Source: Collinsella aerofaciens
Lineage (GTDB): Bacteria; Actinomycetota; Coriobacteriia; Coriobacteriales; Coriobacteriaceae
Length of the DNA stretch: 64,000 bases
Direction of reading: 5' to 3'
NCBI RefSeq assembly: GCF_015548375.1
Contig: NZ_JADMWW010000006.1
Coordinates: forward strand, 39,407-103,406
The position numbers were made by a program, and so were the translations under genes. Below the pieces are notes generated by a model. That model ran no database searches and was not told where the DNA came from. It saw only the letters and a list, made by a program, of their open reading frames with translations. This document shows, piece after piece, positions 9,918-18,609 of the stretch. Numbering within the stretch: the stretch's first letter is position 1; every line of letters starts with the position of its first letter.

Positions 9918-10598
9918 ATGCGGGTTTTGATCACGGGCGCTTCGGGCGGTATCGGAGCCGCGTGCGTGCAGCGCTTTTTGGATGAGGGCCACGAGGTCGT
10001 GGGCTTTGATCTGCTGTCGCCGGCGATCGAACACGAGCGCTACCGCCATCTGATCGTTGATGTCCGCGAGCCGGACTCGTTTCCAAGCGACCTTGAGCCC
10101 CAGGTGATCGTGAACGTTGCCGGTACGCAGGATTCGGCCGACGACATCGCCGCCAACCTGTATGGCACCATCAACGTGACCGAGCGCTACGCCTTTGCGG
10201 GGGAGGGGCTTGCTGCCAAGCCGGCATCGGCTATCAAATCCGTGGTCAATGTGGGGTCGGCGAGCGGGCATACGGGATCGGAGTTTCCCGACTATGCCGC
10301 CAGCAAGGGCGGCGTTATCGCCTACACCAAGAACCTTGCAAACCGTCTGGCGCCGCAGGCTATCGCCAACAGTGTGGACCCGGGTGGCGTTATCACGCCG
10401 CTCAACCGTTGCGTGATGGAAGACGAACACCTGTGGAACCAGATTATGGAGCTCACGCCGCTTAAACGCTGGGCTACCGCCCAAGAGATCGCCGAGTGGA
10501 TCTACTTTGTGGGCGTGACCAACCGGTTTATGACCGGACAGAGTCTGTTGATCGATGGCGGCGAGGCCGGCCGCACACAATTTATTTGGCCCGAATAG
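9918..10598 (+). CDS. SDR family NAD(P)-dependent oxidoreductase
   Basis: The 226-aa Rossmann-fold enzyme has the cofactor motif TGASGGIG (residues 6-13), a catalytic serine in the VGSASGH segment near residue 113 and the Y126/K130 pair in YAASK. It is a classical short-chain dehydrogenase/reductase acting in the cytoplasm. It follows the VUT transporter by 9 bp, so it may act on a related metabolite, though SDR substrates cannot be predicted from sequence. A bidirectional terminator follows its stop. Confidence 0.88.
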   Translation: MRVLITGASGGIGAACVQRFLDEGHEVVGFDLLSPAIEHERYRHLIVDVREPDSFPSDLEPQVIVNVAGTQDSADDIAANLYGTINVTERYAFAGEGLAAKPASAIKSVVNVGSASGHTGSEFPDYAASKGGVIAYTKNLANRLAPQAIANSVDPGGVITPLNRCVMEDEHLWNQIMELTPLKRWATAQEIAEWIYFVGVTNRFMTGQSLLIDGGEAGRTQFIWPE

Positions 10599-10600
10599 GA

Positions 10601-10635
10601 AACGCGCCCGATGGAAAGCCGTCGGGCGCGTTTTT
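10601..10635. terminator. Bidirectional rho-independent terminator
   Basis: The stem AACGCGCCCGA (10601-10611) pairs with TCGGGCGCGTT (10622-10632) and runs into TTTTT on the plus strand. It lies between the convergent SDR and ung genes and can serve both. Confidence 0.85.
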
Positions 10636-10648
10636 GATGTATCGATTT

Positions 10649-11374
10649 TTAGCCGAGGCAAGTCCAGTCGACGGGGGTCGAGCCGTGCTGTTCGAGTAGC
10701 CGATTGGCAGCAGAGAAGGGGCGCGACCCCATAAAGGCGGGGAGTTCTGCCGTGGCACGGTTGGCCGAAAGCGGCGAGGGGTGCGTGGATGCCAGGCAGA
10801 ACTTGCCGGTTGCCTTGCCCGCGCCGGTCGCGGCGAGCTTACCATCGACCATCTGCTGGGCAAAGCGGCCCCATGCCAAAAAGACGACCGGTTGGGGCAG
10901 CTGACAGCAGCGTTCGATAATGTAGTCGGTGAGCGTGCTCCAGCCCAGTTTGGCGTGCGAGTTCGCGGCATGCTCGCGCACGGTGAGCGTAGTGTTGAGG
11001 AGCAGGACGCCCTGTTGTGCCCAGGGGGTCAGGTCTCCCGTGGCGGGAATGGGGCAGCCCAGATCGGCTTTGAGTTCCTTATAGATGTTGCGCAGACTCG
11101 GCGGCAACTTGGTTTGCGTCGCGGGGACCGAGAACGACAACCCCATGGCCTGGTTGGGTCCGTGATAAGGGTCTTGACCCAAGATGACAACTTTGACCTG
11201 GTCGGCCGGCGTGTAGGCGAGGGCATTGAGGATGTCGTCTTGTGCCGGGTAGATGGTTTGCTTGGCACGCAAAAGGGCGATGCGCTCGAGCAGCCGGTTC
11301 GTAGTTTCACGTACCGGCCGCGGCGCATCGCCCAACCAAGTTGCTATGTTGCGGTCGCGGGTTGCGGTGTCCAT
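10649..11374 (-). CDS. ung: Uracil-DNA glycosylase (family 1)
   Basis: The 241-aa enzyme removes uracil from DNA as the first step of base excision repair. The water-activating motif GQDPYHG is at residues 66-72 with D68 as catalytic base, and the DNA-intercalation/His motif HPSPLSA is at 198-204. Length and motif spacing match family 1 Ung. The ATG at 11374 follows AAGGAGCCCC. The gene stands alone, convergent with the SDR gene across a shared terminator. Confidence 0.95.
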   Translation of the reverse strand: MDTATRDRNIATWLGDAPRPVRETTNRLLERIALLRAKQTIYPAQDDILNALAYTPADQVKVVILGQDPYHGPNQAMGLSFSVPATQTKLPPSLRNIYKELKADLGCPIPATGDLTPWAQQGVLLLNTTLTVREHAANSHAKLGWSTLTDYIIERCCQLPQPVVFLAWGRFAQQMVDGKLAATGAGKATGKFCLASTHPSPLSANRATAELPAFMGSRPFSAANRLLEQHGSTPVDWTCLG

Positions 11375-11461
11375 GGGGCTCCTTTATGGCAGATGCTCTG
11401 TTGACATCTATTGTAAAGGCGTCTGGAGATCTTTATGCCGCGGCTGCATAAGGAGTGGGGT

Positions 11462-12364
11462 CTACGAGACGTGCTCGGGCGCTCCTGCCATGCGGGCCTG
11501 TCCATGTGCACGAAGGCGCGGAAGCTCGACGGTTGCCGCCATGACGCCGGTGAGGATGAGGGCGGCGCCAAAGAAGGCGATGGGACTCAGGACCTCGCCG
11601 ACCAGGAAGAACGAGAAGACGGCGGAGCAGACCGGCTCGAGCGAGAAGGCGAAGCCGGTAGTCTCGGCGGGCACGTGGGGCTGCACGAGCGTCTGGGTGA
11701 TAAAGCCGTAGGCAGAGCAGATGAGTGCGAGGGCAACGACGACCACGATCTCGCTGGGCGTACTGGGAAGCGTGAAGCCGCCAAAGGTGAATGCGGCGAT
11801 GCCCGAGAACAAGCCGCCAAAGCCCAGCTGCCAAACGCCCAGAGCAAGCGGATCGACTTCTTCGACAAACCGCTTGGCGACAATGATGTGTCCAGCGTAG
11901 ATAAAGGCGGAGAGCAGCATGATGAGCGCGCCCGGGTTCAGGCTGGTAAAGTCGGCGCCCGAGAGCAGCAGCATGCCGCAGGTGACGATGGCCGTGCCGA
12001 TGAGCACCTTGCGCTCGGGGGCGCGACGCAGCAGGGCGGCGTTGGCAAACGGCACGATCACGACCGTCAGGCTCTGCAAAAAGCCGGCGGTGGAGGCGGA
12101 GGTGAGGCTGGAGCCCAGGCACATGCAGGTGAGCTCGGTTGCCATAATGGCGCCGATGATGGCGGCGCGGACCATAAGGTTACGGTTGATGCGCAACGCG
12201 TGCTTGTGGAAGAGCAGCAGGCAAGCCGCAAAGGCGATGATGCAGCGCAGCGCGACGATGCTCGTGGCGTTCATGCTGTCCATGCCGATCTTCATAAGGG
12301 GATACGAAAAGCCCCATGCGACGGGAACGGAAAATGAGAGCGCGATTGCTTTTTTGCGATCCAT
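11462..12364 (-). CDS. EamA (DMT) family transporter
   Basis: The 300-aa protein has ten predicted TM segments in two EamA repeats (about residues 8-140 and 148-285) and a short basic cytoplasmic tail. It begins MDRKKAIALSFSVPVAWGFSYP, the usual N-terminal SxxWG-type first helix of DMT carriers. Its ATG follows AAAAGGAGTCCC. It is divergent from a LysR gene 158 bp away, so that regulator likely controls it. Substrate unknown; amino acid or metabolite export is typical of the family. Confidence 0.87.
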   Translation of the reverse strand: MDRKKAIALSFSVPVAWGFSYPLMKIGMDSMNATSIVALRCIIAFAACLLLFHKHALRINRNLMVRAAIIGAIMATELTCMCLGSSLTSASTAGFLQSLTVVIVPFANAALLRRAPERKVLIGTAIVTCGMLLLSGADFTSLNPGALIMLLSAFIYAGHIIVAKRFVEEVDPLALGVWQLGFGGLFSGIAAFTFGGFTLPSTPSEIVVVVALALICSAYGFITQTLVQPHVPAETTGFAFSLEPVCSAVFSFFLVGEVLSPIAFFGAALILTGVMAATVELPRLRAHGQARMAGAPEHVS

Positions 12365-12522
12365 GGGACTCCTTTTGTTACAGAACGGTTTCGCAAAAAG
12401 GATTCTGCTCCCAGATGTGGATGTAGTAAAGCGAATGTATCTTCAGTATGATTAAGAAATGCTAATGTTGACAGAAAAAGCCCTGGCAAAACGTTTTACG
12501 GCAACATCGATGGGGAGGCACG

Positions 12523-13389
12523 ATGGCATCGCGGTATCAGATTGTATGTATGGTGGTCGATTGCGGCAGTCTGAAACGTGCGGCGGACGAGCTGGGCTAT
12601 ACGCAAAGTGCGGTGAGCCAGGCCGTCAAGGCGCTCGAGCGCGAGCTGGGTACCACGCTTATCGAGCGCGGTAAGCAGGGTGTGTCGCTTACGCGCGATG
12701 GCAAGCAGTATCTGCCGTATCTGCGACAGATCGTAACTGCTGAGGCCGAGCTTGAGGGCAAACGTCAGGAGTTGCTGGGACTCTCCTCGACTGATATTCG
12801 TATCGCGACGTTTACCAACGTGAGTCGTACCGTGCTGCCGCGTGTGATCCGCGACTTTGGTGCGCTGCACCCGGGCGTACGCTTTACCCTCAAGCAGGGC
12901 GATTACACGCGCAACGCTCAATGGGTGCACGATGGCGTGGTTGACTTTTGCTTTACGGCGCGCGGGTTTACCGCTGGGCTCGAGAAGCGCGTGGTCTATC
13001 ACGACGAGTTGGTGGCATTGTTGCCGACCGCGCATCCGCTGACGGCAAAGGAAAAGGTGACACTTGCCGACCTGGCGTCCGAGCCGTTTGTGCTGCTGGA
13101 TGAGGGCGAACAGAGCCTGGTGCTCGATGCATTCGCGGCGCATGGGCTGTCGCCACACGTGACGAGTGAGGTAACCGACGACTACACAATCATGGCGATG
13201 GTCGAGGAAGGCCTGGGCGTGAGTATGCTTTATCGCCGTACCGTTGAGGGCGTGCAAGCCGATATCCGTGTGCGGCCTATCGTGCATGCCCCCTCGCGCG
13301 ACGTGGTGGCCGCCTGGCGCAGCTGGGACACCATGCCCATCGCCACGAGGCGCTTTATCGACTATATGAGCTCGCATATTGTCAATTAA
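12523..13389 (+). CDS. LysR family transcriptional regulator
   Basis: The 288-aa protein has an N-terminal winged HTH (residues 1-60, with the ADELGYTQSAVSQAVKALER recognition region) and a LysR substrate-binding domain from about residue 85. GGGGAGGCACG precedes the ATG. It is transcribed divergently from the EamA gene at 11462-12364, the usual arrangement for a LysR regulator and its target. The AT-rich 158-bp intergenic region contains CTTCAGTATGATTAAG, a plausible T-N11-A type site. The C-terminal DDYTIMAMVEEGLGVSML segment resembles the LysR at 43441. Confidence 0.9.
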   Translation: MASRYQIVCMVVDCGSLKRAADELGYTQSAVSQAVKALERELGTTLIERGKQGVSLTRDGKQYLPYLRQIVTAEAELEGKRQELLGLSSTDIRIATFTNVSRTVLPRVIRDFGALHPGVRFTLKQGDYTRNAQWVHDGVVDFCFTARGFTAGLEKRVVYHDELVALLPTAHPLTAKEKVTLADLASEPFVLLDEGEQSLVLDAFAAHGLSPHVTSEVTDDYTIMAMVEEGLGVSMLYRRTVEGVQADIRVRPIVHAPSRDVVAAWRSWDTMPIATRRFIDYMSSHIVN

Positions 13390-13416
13390 TGACTGGCGTG
13401 GCGTTGAGTGCGGTGT

Positions 13417-14799
13417 TTAGCGGGCTGTCGCTTTGGCTTGGGCGGCGCGATAGGTGCGTGCCGGGTGGCAGAGTAATACCGCCACGACCATAAAGAACGC
13501 CGTGGTGCCCAGGCTGATGGGGTAGACCATCATGATGTTCGCAAAGGTGCGGAAGTGCGGGAACACGCAGAACACCCAATAGAAGCGGATGCCGCAGACA
13601 CAGATCATGGTGATGAGGGCGGGCATGAGCGAGATACCAAAGCCGCGCAGGTAGCCGGACATGTTTTCGTAGAACATGCTAAAGGCGTACGCCGGGAAAA
13701 TCGAGCACACGCGGATATAGCCGATCGAGACGATGTTGGGATCGCTGTTGAACAGCGACAAGATCTCGCGTCCCAGGCCGACAATAACGATAATCGTGGT
13801 GAGGGCAACGATACCGCCTTCGACCAGGCAGACCTTAAGCGTTTTGGTGCAGCGGTCGATCTGGCGAGCACCGTGGTTTTGTCCCACAAAGGTGGTGCAG
13901 GCCTGGCTAAAGCTGTTGAGCAGGTTGTAGCACACGTACTCTAGGCTCATGGCGGCGCTCGATGCCGCCATGACCTCTGTGCCCAGGCTGTTGATGGCGG
14001 ACTGGATGATGATGTTGGCGACGGCAAAGACGGCGCTTTGGATGCCGGCGGGCAGGCCGATCTTGACGATGCGCTTGAGGGCGACGGGGTCGATAGCCAG
14101 GTCGCGTGGGGTGACGCGGACGACGGAGTCGGTCTTGAGCAGGCGGATAAAGAGTGTAGCGGCGCTGACGGTGTAGGCGATGGCGGTGGCGATGGCGACG
14201 CCAGCGACGCCCCAGTGGAGTATGGGGACAAAGATGAGGTCCAGGCCAATGTTGAGGACGGTGGACACAGCAAGCGCCTGCAGCGGCATGCGGGCGATGC
14301 CGACGGAGCGGAAAATCGCGGCCTCAAAGTTGTAGAGCAAGATCGAGGGCAGGCTGAGCAAAAAGATGCGCAGGTAGAGCGAAGCGAGCGGCATGGTTTC
14401 GGCGGGAACATTGAGCGCGGCGAGCATGGGCTCGGCAAAGATCTCGCCCAGCGCGATGACGACAAAGCCCACGAGCGCCATTAAAATTGAGGTATGGACG
14501 GCGCGTTTGACCATGTTCTGATCGTTGCGGCCGATAGCGTTGGCGATGACCACGTTGGAGCCAAGCGACATGCCAATAAACAGGTTGAGCATAAGACTGG
14601 TAAGCGGAACATTGGAGCCGACCGCCGCCATGGCGAGGGTTCCCTGGTCGCCCGAGAAGTTACCGATGATGACCGTGGCGATGAGGTTCGACAGCTGCTC
14701 CAAGATGCTCGTGGCGGCCACGGGGAAGGCGAATAGGGGAATATTGCGCCACAGCGAGCCGGTGGTCATGTCAATGTGCTTAGATGCGGTATCAGCCAT
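13417..14799 (-). CDS. MATE family efflux transporter
   Basis: The 460-aa protein has 12 predicted TM helices in the two-lobed MATE arrangement. Its N-terminus has GSLWRNIPLFAFPVAATSIL, followed by the conserved NLIATVIIGNFSG region, and a second lobe repeats it (LPAGIQSAVFAVANIIIQSAIN). It should export cationic drugs or metabolites using Na+ or H+. The start at 14799 has only a weak purine stretch. The gene stands alone, with a GGGAC-core palindrome (14864-14894) upstream in the divergent promoter region. Confidence 0.9.
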   Translation of the reverse strand: MADTASKHIDMTTGSLWRNIPLFAFPVAATSILEQLSNLIATVIIGNFSGDQGTLAMAAVGSNVPLTSLMLNLFIGMSLGSNVVIANAIGRNDQNMVKRAVHTSILMALVGFVVIALGEIFAEPMLAALNVPAETMPLASLYLRIFLLSLPSILLYNFEAAIFRSVGIARMPLQALAVSTVLNIGLDLIFVPILHWGVAGVAIATAIAYTVSAATLFIRLLKTDSVVRVTPRDLAIDPVALKRIVKIGLPAGIQSAVFAVANIIIQSAINSLGTEVMAASSAAMSLEYVCYNLLNSFSQACTTFVGQNHGARQIDRCTKTLKVCLVEGGIVALTTIIVIVGLGREILSLFNSDPNIVSIGYIRVCSIFPAYAFSMFYENMSGYLRGFGISLMPALITMICVCGIRFYWVFCVFPHFRTFANIMMVYPISLGTTAFFMVVAVLLCHPARTYRAAQAKATAR

Positions 14800-14863
14800 A
14801 CGCTCTCAATCTCTAACATGCTCTTTCGTGCTTATTTGCGCAGATGATGATACTCCTAATCGA

Positions 14864-14894
14864 CTAGTCATTCAAGAACGTCCCCAATGACTAG
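14864..14894. repeat. GGGAC-core palindromic repeat
   Basis: Perfect 9-bp arms CTAGTCATT (14864-14872) and AATGACTAG (14886-14894) enclose the 13-nt loop CAAGAACGTCCCC. The reverse complement of the core recurs at 49508-49537. Confidence 0.75.
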
Positions 14895-14950
14895 GTGGGG
14901 AAGGCGTGCGACAATGGTGAGCGTTGTGTTGTTCGCGCTAAGGAGTTGCC

Positions 14951-15766
14951 ATGTTGTTGTGTCCCGTTTGCCATGAGCCGTTGGTGGACGATGAGCGCGG
15001 TGCTGCGTGCGCGGGCGGACACCGGTTTGACCGTGCTCGCGAGGGCTATCTATATCTGCTGCGCTCGTCCAAGAGCGGCGACTCCATGGGCGATCCCAAG
15101 TCACAGGCGCGCAGTCGTCGTGACTTTCTGAACCGCGGATACTATGCGCCGTTGCGCGATGCGATGGTCGAGTTGGTGCGCAAGCAGGTGTCTGGGCGTG
15201 CCACGTCTACGAATGGCCCCATGACGCTGCTCGACATTTGCTGCGGCGAGGGCTATTACACGAGTGCCATGGGCGCGGTGCCGGGCGTGGATGCCTACGG
15301 TTTCGACCTGGGCAAGGAGATGGTACGCCTGGCTGCCAAGCGCGGCGATGCGACCTACTTCGTGGCCAACATGAAGGACATCCCCGTGGCCGATGGCGCC
15401 TTCGATATGGTGACCGAGCTCTTTGCTCCCTTTAACGAGCGCGAGTTTGCCCGCGTGCTGGCGCCCGAGGGCTCGCTTTACACCGTGGTGCCGGGCGCCC
15501 GTCATCTCTTTGGTCTCAAGGAGGTACTCTACGACACGCCGTACCTTAACGATGAGAAGCTGCCGAAGACCACCGAGCTCGAGTTAGTCGGAACGCAGCG
15601 GGTGTCTGCGAACATTACGCTCCAGACGCAGGCCGACATTGAGGCGGTGTTCCAGATGACGCCGTACTACTACCGCACGCGCCCTGCCGACAAAGAGCGA
15701 CTGGCAAACCTCGATACCCTTCAGACCGACATCGACTTCATCATCGCCGAGTACCGTCACAGCTAA
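14951..15766 (+). CDS. RlmA-like 23S rRNA guanine N1-methyltransferase family protein
   Basis: The 271-aa protein begins with a small zinc finger (C4, C7, C20, H24), as in RlmA(I/II). A SAM-dependent methyltransferase domain follows, with LLDICCGEGYYT as motif I near residues 96-107. RlmA methylates G745 or G748 in 23S rRNA hairpin 35, which can affect macrolide-type drug binding. The G745/G748 choice cannot be made here. The start at ATG 14951 puts the zinc finger at the extreme N-terminus as in known enzymes and follows AAGGAGTTGCC. It is divergent from the MATE gene. Confidence 0.83.
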   Translation: MLLCPVCHEPLVDDERGAACAGGHRFDRAREGYLYLLRSSKSGDSMGDPKSQARSRRDFLNRGYYAPLRDAMVELVRKQVSGRATSTNGPMTLLDICCGEGYYTSAMGAVPGVDAYGFDLGKEMVRLAAKRGDATYFVANMKDIPVADGAFDMVTELFAPFNEREFARVLAPEGSLYTVVPGARHLFGLKEVLYDTPYLNDEKLPKTTELELVGTQRVSANITLQTQADIEAVFQMTPYYYRTRPADKERLANLDTLQTDIDFIIAEYRHS

Positions 15767-15767
15767 C

Positions 15768-15804
15768 AACCTGCCAAAAAGGGACAGGTTTATTTTGGCA
15801 GGTT
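15768..15804. repeat. GGGACAGG-core palindromic repeat
   Basis: AACCTGCC (15768-15775) pairs with GGCAGGTT (15797-15804) around a loop with AAAAAGGGACAGG. The same unit appears twice, inverted, at 32634-32735. Here it begins 2 bp after the stop of the RlmA-like gene. Confidence 0.8.
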
Positions 15805-15820
15805 TTATCTGGGCAAACGT

Positions 15821-15856
15821 AAAGGGCCGACCGCGGAGATGCGCGATCGGCCCTTT
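15821..15856. terminator. Bidirectional rho-independent terminator
   Basis: AAAGGGCCGA (15821-15830) pairs with TCGGCCCTTT (15847-15856), followed by more T on the plus strand and preceded by A on the minus strand. It separates the convergent RlmA-like gene and the 133-aa membrane protein gene. Confidence 0.85.
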
Positions 15857-15894
15857 TTAGTTGCTTGGCTGCAGAGCTTATGAGAAGCGAGCGC

Positions 15895-16296
15895 TTACAG
15901 GCGGTCCTTGTTCTCGGCCTTAACGGCGTGCGCCTGCTGAACAAAGAACAGGTCGTACACCACGATGACAAAGGCGACGATATTGACGGAGCTGCCGCCG
16001 AGCGCGGGAAGCGTGAGCGCGGCCTGGAGGAGCGTGGCTGCCGCGGCGACGATGCCGAGCTTAAACGCGCCATCCACCTGCGAAGGCTTGTTGGCGCCCT
16101 TGATACCCGCAACACCTGCGGCAAGGTCGACAAGGCCCTTGGCGACCAGCACGACCGCGGCGAGCATGGCGTTCGACCCGTACGTGGAATCGAGGTTGCC
16201 AGTCGCGATGCCGGCGATTCCAATGACGAGACTGGCGATGCCCAGAACAAAATAAATCAGGGCAAGGATTTTGAGTGTCTTGCGAGCGGCGCTCAT
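15895..16296 (-). CDS. Small four-TM membrane protein, unknown function
   Basis: The 133-aa hydrophobic protein has four predicted TM segments (about residues 8-30, 40-60, 75-97 and 101-120) and a short charged tail (KAENKDRL). No catalytic or binding motif is recognised. The frame is open upstream to 16455, but ATG 16296 (MSAARKTLK) has a GAAAGGACCAGCT site and gives a normal positive-inside N-terminus. It stands alone between two divergent or convergent neighbours, so context gives no clue to its function. Confidence 0.75.
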   Translation of the reverse strand: MSAARKTLKILALIYFVLGIASLVIGIAGIATGNLDSTYGSNAMLAAVVLVAKGLVDLAAGVAGIKGANKPSQVDGAFKLGIVAAAATLLQAALTLPALGGSSVNIVAFVIVVYDLFFVQQAHAVKAENKDRL

Positions 16297-16525
16297 AGCT
16301 GGTCCTTTCGATGCGGGCGCGGAGAATCTGTCGCACCCAGGTTGCGGCACATATCGTGAAGCACATTGTAGTTCAACGGGGCGATGCATGCGTTTGAAAG
16401 CGTTTCTTGCCCGTACGGTCCAACCTTTCAAAAAGGAAAGCTGGACGTAAGCCAAATCGATGGCAGCTCATGTGCGGCGCTGAGATGATGAGGCCGTAAC
16501 AAGGAGTTGGTCTCAAGGAGGAGCC

Positions 16526-16669
16526 ATGATGTACGGAGCAGGGCAAGTGCGTGAGCCGCGATCGTTGGGAAGGCGCATGAGTGATTCTGTGATCGCTGCC
16601 GTGTGCACGGGATTGATGGCGGTGCTTTGCATTGGGATGCTGTGGGCCATGTCGCATGTGGGACAATAG
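16526..16669 (+). CDS. 47-aa single-TM membrane protein
   Basis: This ORF is short but well supported. A strong AAGGAGG (16515-16521) precedes the ATG at 16526. The product is a 47-aa protein with a basic N-terminal half (VREPRSLGRRMSDS) followed by one hydrophobic helix (VIAAVCTGLMAVLCIGMLWA) and a short tail ending in GQ. The layout predicts a single-pass inner-membrane protein with the N-terminus inside. It lies 63 bp upstream of the RsmJ-like gene on the same strand and may share its transcript. No family recognised. Confidence 0.6.
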   Translation: MMYGAGQVREPRSLGRRMSDSVIAAVCTGLMAVLCIGMLWAMSHVGQ

Positions 16670-16732
16670 CGGACGGTTGGGTGCCGGCATAAACGGCGCT
16701 CACGTATTCGTTTTGCTTGTTAAGGAGTACCC

Positions 16733-17437
16733 ATGGGCGTCGTCGATCCCTTTTCTGTTGCTCGGGCCGCGGGGCTTGAGCTGACCGGGAAGCCCGAGGG
16801 CCTCACGCTCACCGACGGCACGATGGAGCTGCGTGCCGATTTTGGCCGCATGCTTCCACGGCTCAAGCAGGGCCGTCTGCAGCAAGAGCTGTTGGTGAAG
16901 GCTGCGCGCGCAAAAGGCATCGAGAGCCCATGGGCGATTGACGCCACGGCAGGCTTTGGCGAGGATTCGCTGCTGCTGGCGGCCGCGGGCTTTACCGTCG
17001 ATCTGTATGAGCAGGATTGCGTGATCGCGGCGCTCCTCAAGGATGCCCTGGATCGCGCGGCAGATGATCCGGCGCTTGTGGCTGCCGTGTCGCGCATGCG
17101 CTTACATGCGGGCGAGGATAGCATTGCCGGCCTTCGCCATACAGCTGAGCTGATCGGGCAGGGCGAGCTCACCGCTCCTGACGTGGTGTATCTGGACCCC
17201 ATGTTTCCCGGACGCACCAAGAGCGCGGCGGTTAAAAAGAAGTTCCAACTCTTGCATCATCTGGAACAGCCGTGCGCCGATGAGGAGACGTTGGTCGAAG
17301 CTGCGCTTGCGGTGCACCCGCGCAAGGTCGTTATCAAGCGACCGGTGAAGGGGCCACTGCTTGCCGGCGTTAAGCCGAGCTATCAACTTGCGGGCAAGGC
17401 CGTTCGTTACGATGTTTTGGTGCCGCCGCGCCCGTAG
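16733..17437 (+). CDS. RsmJ-like class I SAM-dependent methyltransferase
   Basis: The 234-aa protein resembles RsmJ, the 16S rRNA guanine-1516 N2-methyltransferase. It has the SAM motif DATAGFGEDS (starting D70), the acidic post-I residue in LYEQD and the catalytic YLDPMFP (153-159) followed by KSAAVKKK, a combination characteristic of RsmJ. The N-terminal half (LTLTDGTMELRADFGRM) also matches the family. AAGGAGTACCC precedes the ATG. Assignment to G1516 is by family only. Confidence 0.85.
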   Translation: MGVVDPFSVARAAGLELTGKPEGLTLTDGTMELRADFGRMLPRLKQGRLQQELLVKAARAKGIESPWAIDATAGFGEDSLLLAAAGFTVDLYEQDCVIAALLKDALDRAADDPALVAAVSRMRLHAGEDSIAGLRHTAELIGQGELTAPDVVYLDPMFPGRTKSAAVKKKFQLLHHLEQPCADEETLVEAALAVHPRKVVIKRPVKGPLLAGVKPSYQLAGKAVRYDVLVPPRP

Positions 17438-17485
17438 CTTGCGTGCGATGGCTGGCGCTCCGTCAATGCCGTGCCGATGCGGCGC

Positions 17486-17788
17486 CTATTTCCAAGGGTG
17501 CGACGTCAGGTGCCATCCACCGCAGTATTCGCATTTGTAGCAGGCCAAACCGCGCCGCCCGCGGTTTTCGCAGTCGGCCATAACGGCCTCGGCCTCGGCG
17601 CGCGTGTCGTAACGGTTTTTGCGCTCGCACGACTTGTAGCGCCAGGCCTCATCGCGCTCGGCGTCCAGGGCGTCGCGGCGCTCGTCCTCGCGTGCAAACA
17701 GGTCGCTCATATCGCCGCCGGTGGCAGTGCTCAAAAACTCGCTTTTTGCTTTTGACCAGGCGGCTCGCTTTTTGCTCCCCATCTGCAT
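17486..17788 (-). CDS. Small zinc-ribbon-like conserved hypothetical protein
   Basis: The product is about 100 aa. Its C-terminal part has ERKNRYDTRAEAEAVMAD followed by CYKCEYCGGWHLTS, a Cys/His arrangement suggesting a small zinc-binding knuckle of the type seen in nucleic-acid-associated proteins. The N-terminal half is charged and probably helical. The start is uncertain: TTG at 17803, ATG at 17788 or ATG at 17782. The GAGAGGGG site favours one of the ATGs. It faces the RsmJ-like gene and is divergent from the GNAT gene. Function unknown. Confidence 0.65.
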   Translation of the reverse strand: MQMGSKKRAAWSKAKSEFLSTATGGDMSDLFAREDERRDALDAERDEAWRYKSCERKNRYDTRAEAEAVMADCENRGRRGLACYKCEYCGGWHLTSHPWK

Positions 17789-17856
17789 CGCGCCCCTCTC
17801 CAAACGTTGGTATCATTGCTCAATCAAAGTGATACCAATAAACGTGAGGTCGCCGC

Positions 17857-18348
17857 GTGATGATCAGAAAAACCCTCGATACCGACATTCCCGCTGTCAT
17901 GGCTATCTATGACGCGGCCCGCGCCTTTATGCGCGCGCATGGCAACGCCACACAGTGGCCCGAGGGCACGCCTTCTGCCGAGCAACTGGCTGCCGATATC
18001 GCCGCCGGTGGCAGCTATGTGTGCGAAGTCGATGGCCGCGTGGTGGCGACGTTTGCCTTTTTGCCGGGCCCGGACGAGTGCTATGACGTAATTGAGGATG
18101 GTCAATGGCGCAGCGACACTCCGTACGCCGTGCTGCACCGTGTGGCGTCCGATGGCACCGTGCACGGTATCGCGGCTGCGATGTTTGCCTTTGCCAAGGA
18201 GCGTGCCGATCACCTGCGCATCGACACGCATCAGGACAACCTGCCCATGCAGGGCGCGAGTATTAAGGCGGGGTTCGAGCGTGCCGGCGTCGTGTATGTG
18301 TCGGACGGCACGCCGCGTGTTGCGTTCGACTGGCTGCGTGAGGCGTAA
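17857..18348 (+). CDS. GNAT family N-acetyltransferase
   Basis: The 163-aa protein has the GNAT fold: MIRKTLDTDIPAVMAIYDAA at the N-terminus, a central beta region (VVATFAFLPG), the acetyl-CoA loop area VHGIAAAMFAFAKERA and a C-terminal LRIDTHQDNLPMQ segment where the family usually has NxxA-type contacts. It transfers an acetyl group from acetyl-CoA to an unknown amine. GTG 17857 has good spacing to GAGGT; ATG 17860 is the alternative. A strong hairpin follows the stop. Confidence 0.85.
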   Translation: MMIRKTLDTDIPAVMAIYDAARAFMRAHGNATQWPEGTPSAEQLAADIAAGGSYVCEVDGRVVATFAFLPGPDECYDVIEDGQWRSDTPYAVLHRVASDGTVHGIAAAMFAFAKERADHLRIDTHQDNLPMQGASIKAGFERAGVVYVSDGTPRVAFDWLREA

Positions 18349-18377
18349 GAGTAGGGGCACGTGTCAACAATTCGCAC

Positions 18378-18413
18378 GAACGAAAATGGTCCCGGGTGGG
18401 GCCATTTTCGTTC
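18378..18413. terminator. Strong stem-loop after the GNAT gene
   Basis: GAACGAAAATGG (18378-18389) pairs perfectly with CCATTTTCGTTC (18402-18413) and extends through CCC/GGG pairs around a short loop. No long T-run follows. The remaining bases to 18609 contain no recognisable gene. Confidence 0.55.
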
Positions 18414-18609
18414 GCTGCGCTGATTTGCAAGCCGGCTTTCGCAAGGCGCGAACCTACGAAAATCGCCGCGCGGCAACGCAGGGCGATGAGCTTGGTCGGG
18501 GGATAGGGCCCGCTTCGCCCGCCGGCTCGTAAATTGTATCATCCAGTGTGGAACGAGGACGCCCGTTGCCGCGTGCGATGGGCTTGTAGCTTGTAATAAG
18601 AGGAGAGCC

